Shown here one piece after another: positions 1-11,982 of a stretch of DNA of 64,000 bases; position 1 is the stretch's first letter; each line of letters starts with the position of its first letter. The notes beneath the pieces were generated by a model. That model saw only the letters and a list, made by a program, of their open reading frames with translations, searched no databases and was not told where the DNA came from. Source of the DNA: Sequoia sempervirens (Eukaryota > Streptophyta > Pinopsida > Cupressales > Cupressaceae); assembly GCA_007258455.2 (NCBI GenBank), contig VDFB02373365.1, forward strand, positions 219,490,162 through 219,554,161. Direction: 5' to 3'. A program made the translations under genes and the position numbers.

Positions 1-1250
1 TGGATATTCCATCATCCAAACAGTCCCATATCAATCATCTGATAATAACATGTCCTAGGATGAATCCTTCCTACAAGGGGCATTATTTATTAGAAATAAC
101 ACTTTGGATAAACAAAATGACGTCCTGCCATCCACTAACATGTCCTAGGATGTACCCTTCCTACAATGGGCATTATCTTTTGGCAATAAGTTTCGGTTCT
201 TATCCTTAAAAATACATTCCCTTTTGGTTAGCGGTATTGAAGAACATTAACTTGTTTGTGTGCTTTATCTTTTTCTTTTGACTTATCTTATTGCGCTTAG
301 TCCAAGGACCTCTCGATGATATCCAAATGAAGGATTTAGAGAGATAGGAATGGGGCAACGATCATTATCCTTTTGTTTGCTATGCTTGTTGGACGTTCTT
401 GTAAAATAACTTGGCGAATACTTGCTTTGTTAGATATGTATATAGAATTTTTCGGACAGCTTGTTGACTATTTCATTGATTGGTTATACCTCTCCATGTT
501 TTGGTCCGAGATGTTTGAAACTTCTAAAGTGCATCCTAGCAAGGTTTCCGTATGTCAGGTGTGAACATGAATACTCCTATCTATTTGTCAAGTCAAAGTC
601 CATCACACTAAGTACAATGCCATCCTGGTCCTTTATACCTTGATGCATCGTACTTAGGCGTGTTATCAAACATAAAGTAAGTGACCCTTTCAAAATCCCA
701 ATCCCTGATAAGCAAATCATCATCATTTCTCATCATCATCCCTCATAATGTTGGCTTGTTGGATCCTCTTGTCATCATCTAATTTCTTTATCTTCCACAC
801 TAACATCACAGCATAAATAGTTAATCATAATCACCAATACATCCATCATGCATCCATTATGCATTCATCTTGCATCCATAAATCATCGGTATTCTGCATA
901 TCATCTCATAAATCATCCATTTGCATAATCATAGCATATCCCATCATCAATCTCATTCATCTCATATCATATCATCATTTAAGTTGTTTAGGATAATATA
1001 GATTTGTTATTCTAAGCATCTTGAAATCATCTCATTTGCATCGTCATCCATAACCATCCATTTTGAACCTCTTTATTGCGAGATCAACCCTCAAATCGAA
1101 TCTTTTCACTCGATCTCTCGAGGGGGAAATGTACCAGTGTACTTCTTTCTGCTGGGGCATCCAAAAAATTGGAAATTTTTTGAATTTTGATTGCGGCAAG
1201 TTATTCTTTGAACTAATGCAACAAGTACATTGCTTCAAAGAGGGGCAAAA
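1..1250 (+). mobile_element. 3' internal end of a plus-strand Ty3/gypsy element, non-coding
   Basis: This stretch leads into a purine tract at 1237-1250 that directly precedes an LTR start, so I read it as the 3' untranslated end of an LTR retrotransposon. A purine-rich patch at about 1120-1130 may be a second tract. It opens with an imperfect tandem repeat of about 90 bp (units near 47-136 and 137-205, each beginning with ACATGTCCTAGGA). From about 710 to 1040 it is low-complexity sequence rich in CAT/ATC. Short open frames here show no recognisable domain. The rest of the element lies off the window, so its family is inferred only from the tract and LTR style. Confidence 0.5.
1237..1250 (+). 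other. polypurine tract
   Basis: AAAGAGGGGCAAAA sits directly before TGTAGACA. A purine run abutting TG is the usual plus-strand primer and LTR boundary of gypsy-type elements. Confidence 0.6.
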
Positions 1251-2215
1251 TGTAGACATGCAAAATTAACATTCTGCATTTGATCAGGTTCATTCATCAA
1301 CTAAAGTAGATTTCACATTAGGTCCATTCATTGGTTGACCAGATTCACCTTTATTCATTTATCAGGAAATTTCATTAATCTCCATTTCCTAAGATCATTT
1401 ATTTAAAATCAAGCAAACATTATTATCAACCTTTTAATAAATCAAACATCCATTTAAATCAAATCCTAAATCATATTCCATCATTTTCTTATTTAAATAA
1501 ATCAAATATCAAAGTCCTCAAAGTCAAACTAACCTAATCATCATTAAACTAACATAATCATCATTTATTTAATCTAATCATGATTAAATGCTAATCTCAG
1601 CCACTTGCATTCTCTAGATATCTCCACTTGCACAAATAAATCAATTTTATTGATTTATTAAAAACCCTCATTTTCCCTCAACATGACAAGTTGATTTGTC
1701 CCTCCAACATTGCATTTATTGCTGTTTTTCTTGTCCCCCTCTCAAAATTTATTGCAAAAGTTGAATTCAAATTCTCCCTCTCATGGGCACTCTTCCCAAA
1801 TCTTGCACAACCATTGGCCTATCACCACTTGACAAGTGGATTCTTCTCATTGGAGGATCTTTAGTCCCACATTCACCATCTTGGCCAATCTCTCATCAAG
1901 AAAATCTATAAAAGAAGGCTTAATCCTCATTCATCCATCCACAACTTTTATGCAAGGTTACTCTCTTGGTTTGAGAACTCATCTTGCTCATCATTTCCAT
2001 TGCATTTACATCATCTTGAGTTTTGATCAAGGATTGGGAAAGGGTCACTAGCACATGTGACACCAATCCACTATGGAATAGGTAACTTGTTAATTGCTTT
2101 CATTATGCTTTTAGTCTTTTCTTATCATTTGTTGCATTTTGAAGCATTTACAAGGTATTTCATAGGAGCATTTTGAAGGATTTGTGAAGTACTAACCCTT
2201 GCATGAAGTTTAGTT
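1251..2215 (+). mobile_element. LTR of a plus-strand gypsy element, right boundary uncertain
   Basis: The LTR starts with TGTAGACATG right after a polypurine tract. A promoter-like TATAAAAG lies at 1907-1914, about 650 bp in, as expected for the U3/R junction of an LTR. The right edge is uncertain: copia-derived sequence is recognisable from about 2241, and no clean CA end with a target duplication can be tested because the 5' LTR lies outside the window. The open frame at 1836-2051 lies over the presumed transcript start and has no known motif. Confidence 0.5.
1907..1914 (+). promoter_or_regulatory. LTR TATA box
   Basis: TATAAAAG inside the LTR that starts at 1251, followed by pyrimidine-rich sequence with CAT motifs. 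Assigned from position and sequence only. Confidence 0.4.
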
Positions 2216-2240
2216 ATTTGCAGATTTATAAAGGATGCTC

Positions 2241-2390
2241 ACAAGATGCATTAGTAGAAGCCACATATTATAGTTTATTGGTGGAAAAAATAATTGTGGG
2301 TTACCTCTTACTCATCCGACTAACTATAGTACTAAATAGTTTGAAAACGCATAGCCACTAGTTGATCTTGACTATAAAAGTTACTTTCAT
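2241..2390 (-). pseudogene. Ty1/copia RNase H remnant, joined to unit B
   Basis: Read on the minus strand, this short piece matches the copia RNase H fragment at 23690-24228, including the stretch corresponding to STSGYVF and the following SSVVSWMSKRQ-like segment. It is badly decayed. It ends at the same point as the 24-kb copy, where it abuts dispersed repeat B. The third copy, at 14680-14775, continues into different sequence. This shared breakpoint shows the fusion was copied as a unit. No function remains. Confidence 0.55.
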
Positions 2391-5050
2391 AATTTATAGT
2401 TGGAGAAGCCAAGATATAAAGGCATAGAGTAACCTTCTACTAGTGAAAAAATAATGCACAATAGGATTTCTATCATATAATGTGAAGAGTGTAAAAATAT
2501 GCAATGAGAGCCTTGCACATAAAGGTAAGGTAGAGGGGCTAGAAAAGTAGGGCTAAATGACCAAATACCCCTCCAAAAGTGTAACACATTTAGCCTCAAC
2601 TAACAAGTGTTTGAACATGTGTCAAGTGTGCATGAACTAAGTTTATCAAAAGGTGAGCACATGTGTCTTAGCCACATGAAGTGGGACAAAAAGAAAAAAA
2701 ATTACCTAAGTGGATACTCAACTGGTGAATATGTCAACCTAGGAAGTGTGATTAGCTAACTAGTTTGATAATTAGTCTATTTACACTAACACTCCCCCTT
2801 AAGTGCAACAAAGGGATTAATGTATGGAAAGATGATGAGGCCTGCTTACTAGATCATGTTAGATACTCATGTACAAATGTATTATAAATGAAGTTAAGGA
2901 GAAAACCTAGTGAGAAATAAAACTCTTCTTAAAAGGAGAAATGACATAAGGAAAACATACAAGTGAGGAAAATAGAAGATGAAAGGAGGACTCACGATGA
3001 CCCCCCAAGGATTACTTCTAGCATAATGTTTATTCAATATTTCCCCCTATAGGAGAGAAAGGAGAGAAGATCCATCTGACCCCCTAGAAGATGAGAAGGA
3101 AGTAAATCCATGCAAAGAAAGGTGCACTCCCGCAACTAAGATGAGAAGAGAAACCATGCAACCTCCCCTCAAAATGATATATATGCAGTGCTAGTAGATG
3201 CTATACACTAGATGCTGAGGATGATCCATGATCATGAAATAATATTTCTCCCCTTGGGAAGAGACAACACCACAAATGTGTGCAATATTACTTCCCATTC
3301 TAAATAGAAATATGAAGGAAGTAAGATGAATGTCTTTGAATTCTATACTTGATCCAAAGAAGTAGATGATGCCCTTGATGATTTCTTAGAATGGTGATCA
3401 AAGATCTCCAAGTCAATGTTAAATTGCAACAAATTTTGATAGGATGGATGAATTACTATTGATCATTCATGTATGGAGACCATTGATGTATGTTTACAAC
3501 TAAACTGGTGAGAATTTGATACTACTATGGACAATGTCAAAATGGATGATAATTGTGTTGGATATGTGAACTCGCGAATATTTGTAGCATCAATCACTAT
3601 AGAAGTTGATGTGGGCAAGACAAGAACAAGATCCAAACATGGAGTGACATCAATGTTGATGTGATGTGATTTTCATCAAAGAGAATACCAATTTCCTCAA
3701 TGGTGTCATCCAAATCAGTAATGTGGGACCCTACAAATAGAGATGATATGTCTAGTAGAAATGTACTGGTCTAGAAAAGAAATATTGAAATGTCTTGATG
3801 TATAGAATCCTTGAAAGCCATGGAGATATCAACTTTGGATTTAGATGGAGCAACATGTGATATGAGTTTTGTAATCATGAACAAAAGTTGGAGGAAATTA
3901 TGTGAGGTATGAGATGAAATTCTATCCCATGCCAATCACTCCCACAAGAAGTACATTTTATTTTACATTTTTTAGACATAATCTAATGATGAAAAAATCA
4001 AAGTCAAATGCAAGTTTACAGGCCCCTAGAATAATTAGTGCTGAAAGATAGGCCCCCCTTGAAAAATATGCAAGAGAAATTATAATCCTTTTTAAGATTG
4101 GATGTCAAATCAACTATTTATAGAACATAATGAATTTTCACAAATTTTGATAAAATAGGCTATCAGGGTCTAAATTTTACATGTGTAGATAGATTCTTCA
4201 TGAAATTTTGTTATGTGTCAAAAAGTGTGCAAAATTATAATCAACTTGAAGAGTTATGCCTCGTTAAAATTTGCATACAAACTGTGACTTTGAATGCTCA
4301 AAATAGTTGAATAACATAATTTTACAAATTTAATCACACCACAACATCCATGATAGAACTAACTTCCCATTGACTATTTAAACATGAAAATCCAACTCTC
4401 TTTTTAGAAGATATTGTGAAAAGAGAATATCCCATATACCCTCTACAAGTAGTTTGTAATGATGAGATAGCTAGCATTAATTGTTGGTTTAGATGTTACC
4501 TATGAATTTTAATAGCTAATGGTTAGTGGTTGGTGTTTTCGACATAAATTGTAACCTTTTCAAACAATGGTAGATTTGTTTGACCTGGTCCATGGATTTT
4601 ACATGCCATTATTACCTTTCTATTTACAAAACTCCTGCTCCAATAGCAGAAACTACACCGTTGGAAGGGCATTTGGAAGATCATGGCAATCCTTTTGGAT
4701 GGTGCCGTCACGCGAAGGGTTTTGACAGAGTGCTTCAGTGCTGTGTGGGGTCGTCGTGTGAGAGAAGCCTGGTAGGCCCCATTTTTGGCGGACAGTGCCC
4801 GCGTGGAAGTCTTGTGAGCCCACGTGAATGAGTAGATTATTGTTGACCATGCGTTGGAATGCCTTTGGGAGGCATATTCGCTGGATCTTTAATGGTGAGC
4901 TTCTGACAGTAGCTTGGCGTCCTCTGGGAATAGTGAGAAGACTGAGAAAGATTGAAAAGCATAAAAAAATACTGGCCCAAAACTAGGTGCTATTTAGGCT
5001 TTTTATTGTCTTGTTTGCTTGTTAACAGGCCACCAACGAAGGCCGAATTG
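2390..5050 (-). repeat. Dispersed repeat B, copy 1 (copia-like PPT and LTR start inside)
   Basis: About 2.66 kb that matches, in order, 24230-25552 plus 36398-37700. On the minus strand it contains AAGGGGGAG followed directly by TGTTAGTG near 2790, the usual polypurine tract/LTR start of copia elements. The part below 2790 would then be a copia LTR, with a TATA-like TTATAT near 2415. The part above 2790 shows no recognisable coding. Its high-coordinate end (about 4640-5000) is more GC-rich than its surroundings and has two ACGTG motifs. Open frames at 4523-4850 are not conserved in the other copy. What B is as a whole (LTR, chimera, captured host DNA) I cannot settle. Confidence 0.6.
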
Positions 5051-5059
5051 TTGCTGGTA

Positions 5060-5865
5060 ATATTTAATATAATGTGTATTTGTTAATTGATATTAGAGTT
5101 ATAAATTATAATAACAATATTTAAGCTATTGTAATGTTCACATTTTCTACCAAAGCCAAACATAGTAAAATATAACTAAAATTTTTAAAAATAAAGTAAT
5201 ATTATAATAGTAATGCAACACATATAAAAATTGTTTTTCACATGTTATTCCACTAGATATCAATAGCATGTAAAACAATGTAGAAATGGGCATGCAAGAA
5301 GAGAAGAGGATAAAAAATTAAGAGGAAGTATGGGTGGTACACATCCACATGTAGTGTGCTCTATGTTGCAAAAACCTATTGAACATAAGATGATAGTGCC
5401 AATGTACATGGTGGATAATGGAGATTTGATAATTCTAAGGTAACCTAGTTTGGAAAGGTACTAGATGGAGAGTTGAAGGACAGTACCTTCTAAACAAATT
5501 ATGAGAAACTATCACATCATATGATTAAACATACATGATTAAATCTAATTTTCTATCTATTCTATCCAACTCAATAATTAGCAAGAAATTGAATCATTTG
5601 TGTTAATCCTTTTAAATGAAATCACCAAACAACCTAAAAATAAAATTAATACCTCTTTCTATCTATACTAGAGTCGATTGATAAATATCATGTGTTTATT
5701 CACAATAGTTTTAGTTTGACCACATGACTCCATGTCGAAAAACTATGTGTTTTACACAAATCAATGGTATGCATGTTGTAGGACTACATTTTTTTCTGAA
5801 AACACTCATGATTAAAATTTAACTCATTTTTTTGATAAAAGAGGTGATTCTATTGTAGTAAAAAC
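5060..5865. repeat. Unit A, copy 1, first segment
   Basis: AT-rich sequence that matches 22425-23200 in the same order, including shared runs around the tract equivalent to CAAACATAGTAAAA. It is the outer part of an old copia-derived unit whose RNase H remnant appears later. The segment stops at the solo LTR inserted at 5866 and resumes at 9661. There is no coding potential of its own. Confidence 0.55.
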
Positions 5866-8800
5866 TGTAATTCCCCGTCTTAATAACCTAAGAACGTTGC
5901 AATTGTGTTATAAAGGTGTAATGAATTTTTTTTAAAGTAATAATACTAAGTTAATTAGTTGCATACATTCTTAGGTTAAACGACGTTACACTACTTTGAG
6001 TTTTCCATAAGCGACTTAAGTATTTCGCATTGCACATATTAAATCATAACATAAAGTAATCATTGCATAATAATAAATTTTCCATTCAAGATATAATTAA
6101 GTACAAACATTTTTCCATACATTGCATTGATATGATATTACATTACTCATCCATCTGATGAGGTAGTTCAAATAACAAATACATTTACAATTACATTGAT
6201 CACCTCTTATACAATTGAGGGATGTTTTTACATTACAAGTTCATAATATACAATGATGAAGGTATAGAAGGAATCCATGTGCGAGCTCTCCATCCATGAA
6301 GCGCTTGATGCTACAATCAAACTGGGGACCCAACGGAGTAAGGTACACGTTCCACCCAACCATGTGGTACCCGTAGGTCCACCCCCGTGCTAGGAGATAG
6401 TAATAAGGCTACCTAGACCTAATCTACTAACCCTAGACACTAGTACATACAAACTATTGGTTACATTGCTTCCAGATTTTGATGATTGATTTGAAGTACA
6501 TTACACAAGGTTTAACTGTTATTCTAGGTGGAGTGTCATCACAACGATGCAATGGTTACCCTGGTGTTTCTTCCTAGGTTCCAGCCCCCAATCTTTGGGT
6601 TACCCTGGTAACCTCTTACGAAACCCGGCCCCTATTGCATACAGTTGCGGAATTGAATGCCTCTTGAAGAAACAAGACATCGATTTTGCCATTCCAAGCC
6701 TTCTCATCTTATACTCTTGACTGAAGAAGCTCAAGTGTCATAAGAGAGGCATGCACATCTTGTTAAAAGTTTTAATTCTAACTACTGTGTTATTTAATTA
6801 TCACTGACTTACAAACTCCTTGTAAGTTACCCTAACACCCCTTTGTGTGTCGGTCCTTACAAAAATCCACTCCCCTAAACATAACATAGGTTTACTAAGT
6901 CTTCTTAACTAAGGTTGACATGGTGTACAGAAATACAACAAGAAACTCAACTCTTTTCAAAACGAACAATAATAACTATGTTCTAAAAATCGGGTGTCTA
7001 AACACCTCACAAACACCATGTATACAACCTTAGCTATCTCAAAATTTTAATTTTAATAATCACAATCCCCACATTTACAAACGATCTGGAAGACTTAATA
7101 ACACATAAAAATCCCCATTTTCCCAATAAAAGAAAACACGATTTTGAAATAACAAATCAAGAATTACAAATGTCTAATTTTCGGATTTACTAAATCCACA
7201 TGCATCAATTTTGAAAACGATGTAAATAGAAATTAATTTGATAAAAGATCTATTTTGAAGACGTTAAAATAATAATTATTTCATTTAATCTACTCTTTGG
7301 TATTTCCAAATTCACATAAAAATGTATAAAGAAATTTCTCTTTCATTCTTACTATCTTTAAAGTATTTAATCTTGAAGTTTACATAAAATTTATAAAATA
7401 TCAAATTTATTTCTTTATTTAATAACTCACAAATCTTCTTAATATTTATATAAACATATATGAATATATGTCTGTATATAAATACTAATATATAAATTAT
7501 TATATTGATTTCCAAAAAAATATATATATATTCAAACTAATATATATTTATAAACTATTATATAAATATATATATATATATGTAAATCTTAATATCGAAA
7601 AATCGCATTTTTAAAATACACAATAAGAAAAACGCATTTGAATTTTTTGAAAAAAAATAAAATTTTAAAGCCTTAGGGCAGGCCGCAGCCCTGCCACGGC
7701 TCCAATGGGGAGGGCGCGACCCTCTCCAGGGCTGCGCCCAGCAGCCCCTGGCTGCTGTGCGCAGCCGTGGGGATGGCTGCGCCACCCATATAAATGGGGG
7801 GAGGGTTTTAGCCCTCCCCTAAATCATTAAAATTTTATTATTTTTTTTTAAATCGTTTTTTTAAAGATTTCCGTACAGACGGAAAACAAAATTTGACGAA
7901 AATTTATATTTTGTTTTTCTTTTGAACAGGAAATAATATATTCACAAATAATAATTCCAGCATATATATATTCTTTTAACAAATAATTATATATATAAAT
8001 TTCAATTACACAGGCAGTTAAAAATTCACAGAAAATTCACAGAATCAACAGATAAATGCACAAAAAACTTTTGTGAATTAAAGAAATAAATGGGATATAA
8101 ATTAAAAACAATATATTTCTTTTTCCCTAATTCATTAATAGACAAATTCAGCGTAAAATCTTACAAAGAATTCTTCTAATTTTCTGTTGTGAATTTTTTA
8201 ACAAATACTCATAACAAATCCTTAACAGGTAATTACATTTTAATTTTTTTTCAAGAACTTTCCTAATTGTTTTGAAAAGTTTTCACTGTGTAGTAAAATT
8301 TTAACAAAATTCCGGAGAGAACATGAAATACAAAACAATTCCTTTCTTTTCTTTTTTTAACTTTTAAAGAAAAGAAACATATCAAACAAGAAAAATACCT
8401 GTAGAATTAAAAGCTTCTTGTAGGAGAAAATTGTCTGTAGCGTGAAATCTTCTCAAAGCTTCCTCAAAAGAAATTCCAATTCCAAGTAATAGCTTTAACA
8501 ACCAACAAGATCCACAAGAAATAACAACCCAAATCACAGAGAGGTAACAACTCTTAAGAAAAATTGGATTTTTTAAACACACAGAGAAAGAATTTTTTTG
8601 CCAGTGCCCAGAAAATTTCCCCAAGACAATTGAATAACCCCGTGCAAAATCCCAGATCCTCAATAACCTCCCTGAAAAAATCTCAACAATCTTTTGCAAT
8701 TATGGCACTCATACACATGTCGAGAAGTTGTTAAGAAAATATCTTCTCCACTTCTTGGCAGTTTTGCCATTCAAAAAATTTGCATGCAATTTAATTAATT

Positions 8801-9660
8801 AATTTAAATTTAAATTTTAAAACTCAATTCACATGCATATTCTATTTTAATTTATTTTCTAATTCATTTAAATACAATATAATTTATGCACTTAATCATT
8901 TAATTTAATTAATTAATTTATTTAATTAAAATAGTTAAATCCTTTTAAGACCAACTATTTAACTAAATAAACTAACTAATGTATTAAATAATCAAGTAGG
9001 TAAATTTCAATCATATTTAAATAACAAAAATTAAAGCACAATAATTAACATTAAAATTAACCAACATTTACCTTTTAAAAATGATTTAACCAACAGAAAC
9101 ACATTACAACCTATGACTCAAAACTAAAAACTGACTAAGTACTATGACCAGAGTTAAAGATTGGACTAGGATAAACCTAACTACTATCTCCCGTTCAACA
9201 ATTTCGTTAAGTCTTGACACACTCAGACCTGATTACACAGGTGGAATCGGTGTCATGTACCTGCAAATCCTGCAACCAAGCAAATAACATGCATACATGT
9301 ATATATATATAAAACAGTAAACAGGCACACCGTGCGGAGAAAATCACAGATATCGCAGGGCACTCGCAAGCGAGTGATGCGATTCTGTTCTCCACACCAA
9401 TACACTCACCGAAAACTGACTCAATAAATATTGTTAGTCCATCATAAACATATGCATATCCATAAACAACTGAAAGTAAACATCTACACTAAATCATATC
9501 ATGTCTGAAAGCAATAAACATCATACAAAGTATCATCATGTCACAGAATGAACCACCATCACTCAAAACCAGCGATCAAAGTATCCAACAAAACAACATA
9601 GGTCTAACAGTATGAAAAAGTATCAATAGGAAGTATAAGCATAAACGGAGGGGTACTACA
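5866..9660 (-). mobile_element. Solo LTR (3.8 kb) with 5-bp target duplication AAAAC
   Basis: The block reads TGTAATTCCCC... on the left and ...GGGGTACTACA on the right, so it has TG/CA ends on either strand. It is flanked by AAAAC at 5861-5865 and 9661-9665. The sister copy of unit A near 23200-23230 shows the uninterrupted site (a run of A followed by CTTATTCAAGTG). No internal region is present, so it is a solo LTR left by LTR-LTR recombination. The minus-strand orientation is inferred from a TATA-like TTTATATG (minus strand, about 7786-7795) followed by a GC-rich leader, the same arrangement as in the LTRs at 25553 and 32925. Open frames inside it (7312-7515, 7558-7785, 8382-8699, 9207-9395) carry no known domain. 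Confidence 0.85.
7676..7815 (-). promoter_or_regulatory. GC-rich structured leader and TATA region of the solo LTR
   Basis: A sharply GC-rich island in otherwise very AT-rich DNA. It contains a strong hairpin at 7730-7766: arms 7730-7737/7759-7766 (GGCTGCGC and its complement) and 7739-7746/7750-7757 (CAGCAGCC and its complement), with one unpaired base per side and a 3-base loop. Next to it, CCCATATAAATGGGG supplies a TATA-like box and its own small palindrome. On the minus strand the hairpin would lie at the start of the transcript. Confidence 0.45.
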
Positions 9661-9716
9661 AAAACTTATTCAAGTGTATCAAAAACTTAATTTTTAAATT
9701 TTTAACATTAAATTAC
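9661..9716. repeat. Unit A, copy 1, second segment
   Basis: 56 bp that continue unit A between two insertions and match about 23206-23275. The last five bases, ATTAC (9712-9716), are the target duplication of the next insertion. Confidence 0.5.
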
Positions 9717-9719
9717 TCA

Positions 9720-11054
9720 TGCAGGAGCACCTTAGCAAGAACATGCCTCCATGAGGTAATTTTAAGTTTTTGGTTTAGAATTGATAATCTCATGATGTAA
9801 TAAGGTCTAATGGCCACATTAAGCTTGTAATAGGTCCTATATAGTTAATTTGGGTTAATTTGGGCATATAATGCAAAAGTTGAAAATTTTGACAAAATGT
9901 TGTCAAGCAATATTATAAAAATGCAACAAACTGTAAAATGGTGGAAGATGAAGAGACAAGTAGTTAGGGAGTCATTTTTAGTCATTGTATTAGGTTTATA
10001 AAAGCACTTTGAAGCTTCACAAACTCCAAGGAAGGAAGGAAAATGATGTAGGAGTGAAGATTTCAATGAAATACACTATTTTTATATTAATTTCCTACAA
10101 TTTATTGATTTTAGGACATTGTATGACCCTGTTTGTGCATGAATGTACTCCTCCTCCATTGGAATTTAAGGCTCTATGAATATAATTTATTATTCAGTCG
10201 GTTTCATTTAAATCCATTTAGTTTTGTAAGAGTTATGAGCAAATCTTCCCAGGCAAGTTAAAACCTTGATCTAGGGTAACAATGTGCAATCAAAATTGTG
10301 TTTCCTCCATTTTAACAAGTGGAATTTGCTATTTTTTTGGTGGAAAGGAAGTTTGATATGTATTTTAAAATACCTCTAAGTTTTAGAGTGTGAGAATTAG
10401 TTTTTATGAAGATTTAATGATGCACTAGGTCTGCAATTTGTGAAAAAACTGGAAATAACTAAGTACAGTGATGTTTTTAAGGATAACTTTGATGGTAGTG
10501 TGTGATTCCTTCTTGGTTGCTTTTTTTCTTTAAAGTTTTCCAAGGTTTATTTGAATCCATTTATTGATAAGGTTTGGTGGGTTGATAATAATTTGAGTCC
10601 ATTTAATTAGTTGCCCTATTAAGGCAGAGTTGACACAGTCCTAGTTTGGACAGTATTTACAGAATTTGGGTTTTTCTTCTTTGAAAGGCTATCAAATCAT
10701 TGAAGAGTAATTCAATTAAAGTGTTTTGCATGCCATTGAACCAATTTGAGAGACCAAGAGAGTCCTTTATTGTTGCATGTCAAATTGAGTGGTGAAAAAA
10801 AGCCTATTTAGGCTGGTTAGGATAGTCTACCTTGAGAATTCTCACATTTGAAATGTTTAAGTCTACTTGGGGAATTGAGTTTGAGTTAGTCATTTGATGT
10901 TGTTTTAAAGTATTTAGAGGAATCAACAAGAGGTTTTGTGCCTTCTTCTTAGGTTGGTTGTTTTGAACCAAGTTGTTTTGTGAATGAAAGTTGCCTCAAA
11001 GGAGAAGTTTTTCAATTTAGTGATCTAAGTTGTTTGACCCCTGTCATTGCATCA
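9720..11054 (+). mobile_element. 5' LTR of a short pol-less LTR retrotransposon
   Basis: TGCAGGAGCACC... to ...CATTGCATCA, 1335 bp, repeated with clear similarity at 11983-13336. It is followed after two bases by a primer-binding-like TTGGTTTCAGATC (11055-11070 region), a degraded version of the common initiator-Met type TGGTATCAGAGC, which fixes the plus orientation. ATTAC lies at 9712-9716, with three extra bases before the TG; the same ATTAC follows the second LTR. Confidence 0.75.
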
Positions 11055-11982
11055 GTTGGTTTCAGATCTCAGAAGGTCTAGGTAGAGCAAGAGTTTTTTG
11101 TTTGTGCAAGTTGAGGAAGGAACCTGATGGCCAAAAGACTAGGTAGAGGAAAAGAGAAGAGACCTCAGTGAGGCAAAGTGAGGAGGAACCAAGGAGAGAC
11201 TTGCGTGAGTAAAGAGAATATGGATTTGTTGAGAAGGAACTTGTAGGTAACAGAGTCACAAAAGAAAGCAACAAAAGAGAGGAAGATGAAAGTGGAAAAG
11301 AAGAGGCAAAGAGAGATTGAAAAATAGATAAGAGAAATAAGGCAAGGTATGGAAGTGATGATAAGAAGACATGAAGAAGAGATGGAGTAGTTGTTCAGAA
11401 GAGCATTTAGTTGGAACTTGGCCATGAAGAAGAGAGTTGTATGGCCTATTAAGAAGATAGTCAAAAGGAGAAGGAAAATGAAGAAAATAGAGGAAGAATA
11501 AGAATTTGAAGATGTGCAAGAAGAATTTATGGATGAATAAGAAAAATAAATTGTAGCCATTCCCAAGCATGAAGGTGAAAATGCAGCAGAGGTAAATGAT
11601 CATATTTTGGAGGGAAATGATGAATCCCTCTTTAAGACACAAAAAGAGTTGAAGACACATGTTGTAGAAACAATATACCACTCCTTTGTTGTGATAATAA
11701 TTTTGATGAGGAATAAACTAATGGACAAGATGAAGCAGATGGAAGAAGAAGGAAAAAAAGTTGAGATAGAGATTGTGACACATCAAAGAATGAAGGAGAT
11801 TCACAGAGACAAGACCAAGTGGAAACAAGTTGGCATAGACCAACTAAAGCCAAAGGTAAAGACGAAATTTGTTTTGAGAAGTAGGGCATAGGATAATACA
11901 AGGAGGAGAATTTAATGATGAATACTTTTTTATTCCATTCAATCCAAGAGGACTTGGAGTTTTCATTTGGCTGGGAGTATGG
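11055..11982 (+). mobile_element. Internal region of the pol-less element: purine-rich, remnant charged ORF
   Basis: Only 928 bp lie between the two LTRs. There is no protease, RT or integrase. The plus strand is strongly purine-biased from about 11060 to 11550. An open frame at 11607-11891 encodes 94 residues rich in Lys, Glu and Met (for example KMKQMEEEGKKVEIEI), suggestive of a coiled coil but matching no family I know. The minus-strand frames over the purine tract, rich in Phe and Ser, are composition artefacts. A purine tract ending GGCTGGGAGTATGG precedes the right LTR. The element would depend on another element's enzymes. Confidence 0.6.

Noticed and set aside
4523..4850. Overlapping open frames on both strands in a GC-richer segment, possible small gene
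   Set aside because: The matching segment in the second copy of the repeat (37213-37500) has shifts and stops in the same frames, so no protein is conserved.
7558..7785. 75-codon minus frame rich in Arg, Pro and Ala
   Set aside because: It is translated from the GC-rich hairpin of a solo LTR; composition explains it and no family matches.
11165..11901. Long minus-strand frames with many Ser, Phe and Leu, suggestive of membrane proteins
   Set aside because: They are the antisense of a purine-rich, Lys/Glu-coding tract inside a plus-strand LTR element.
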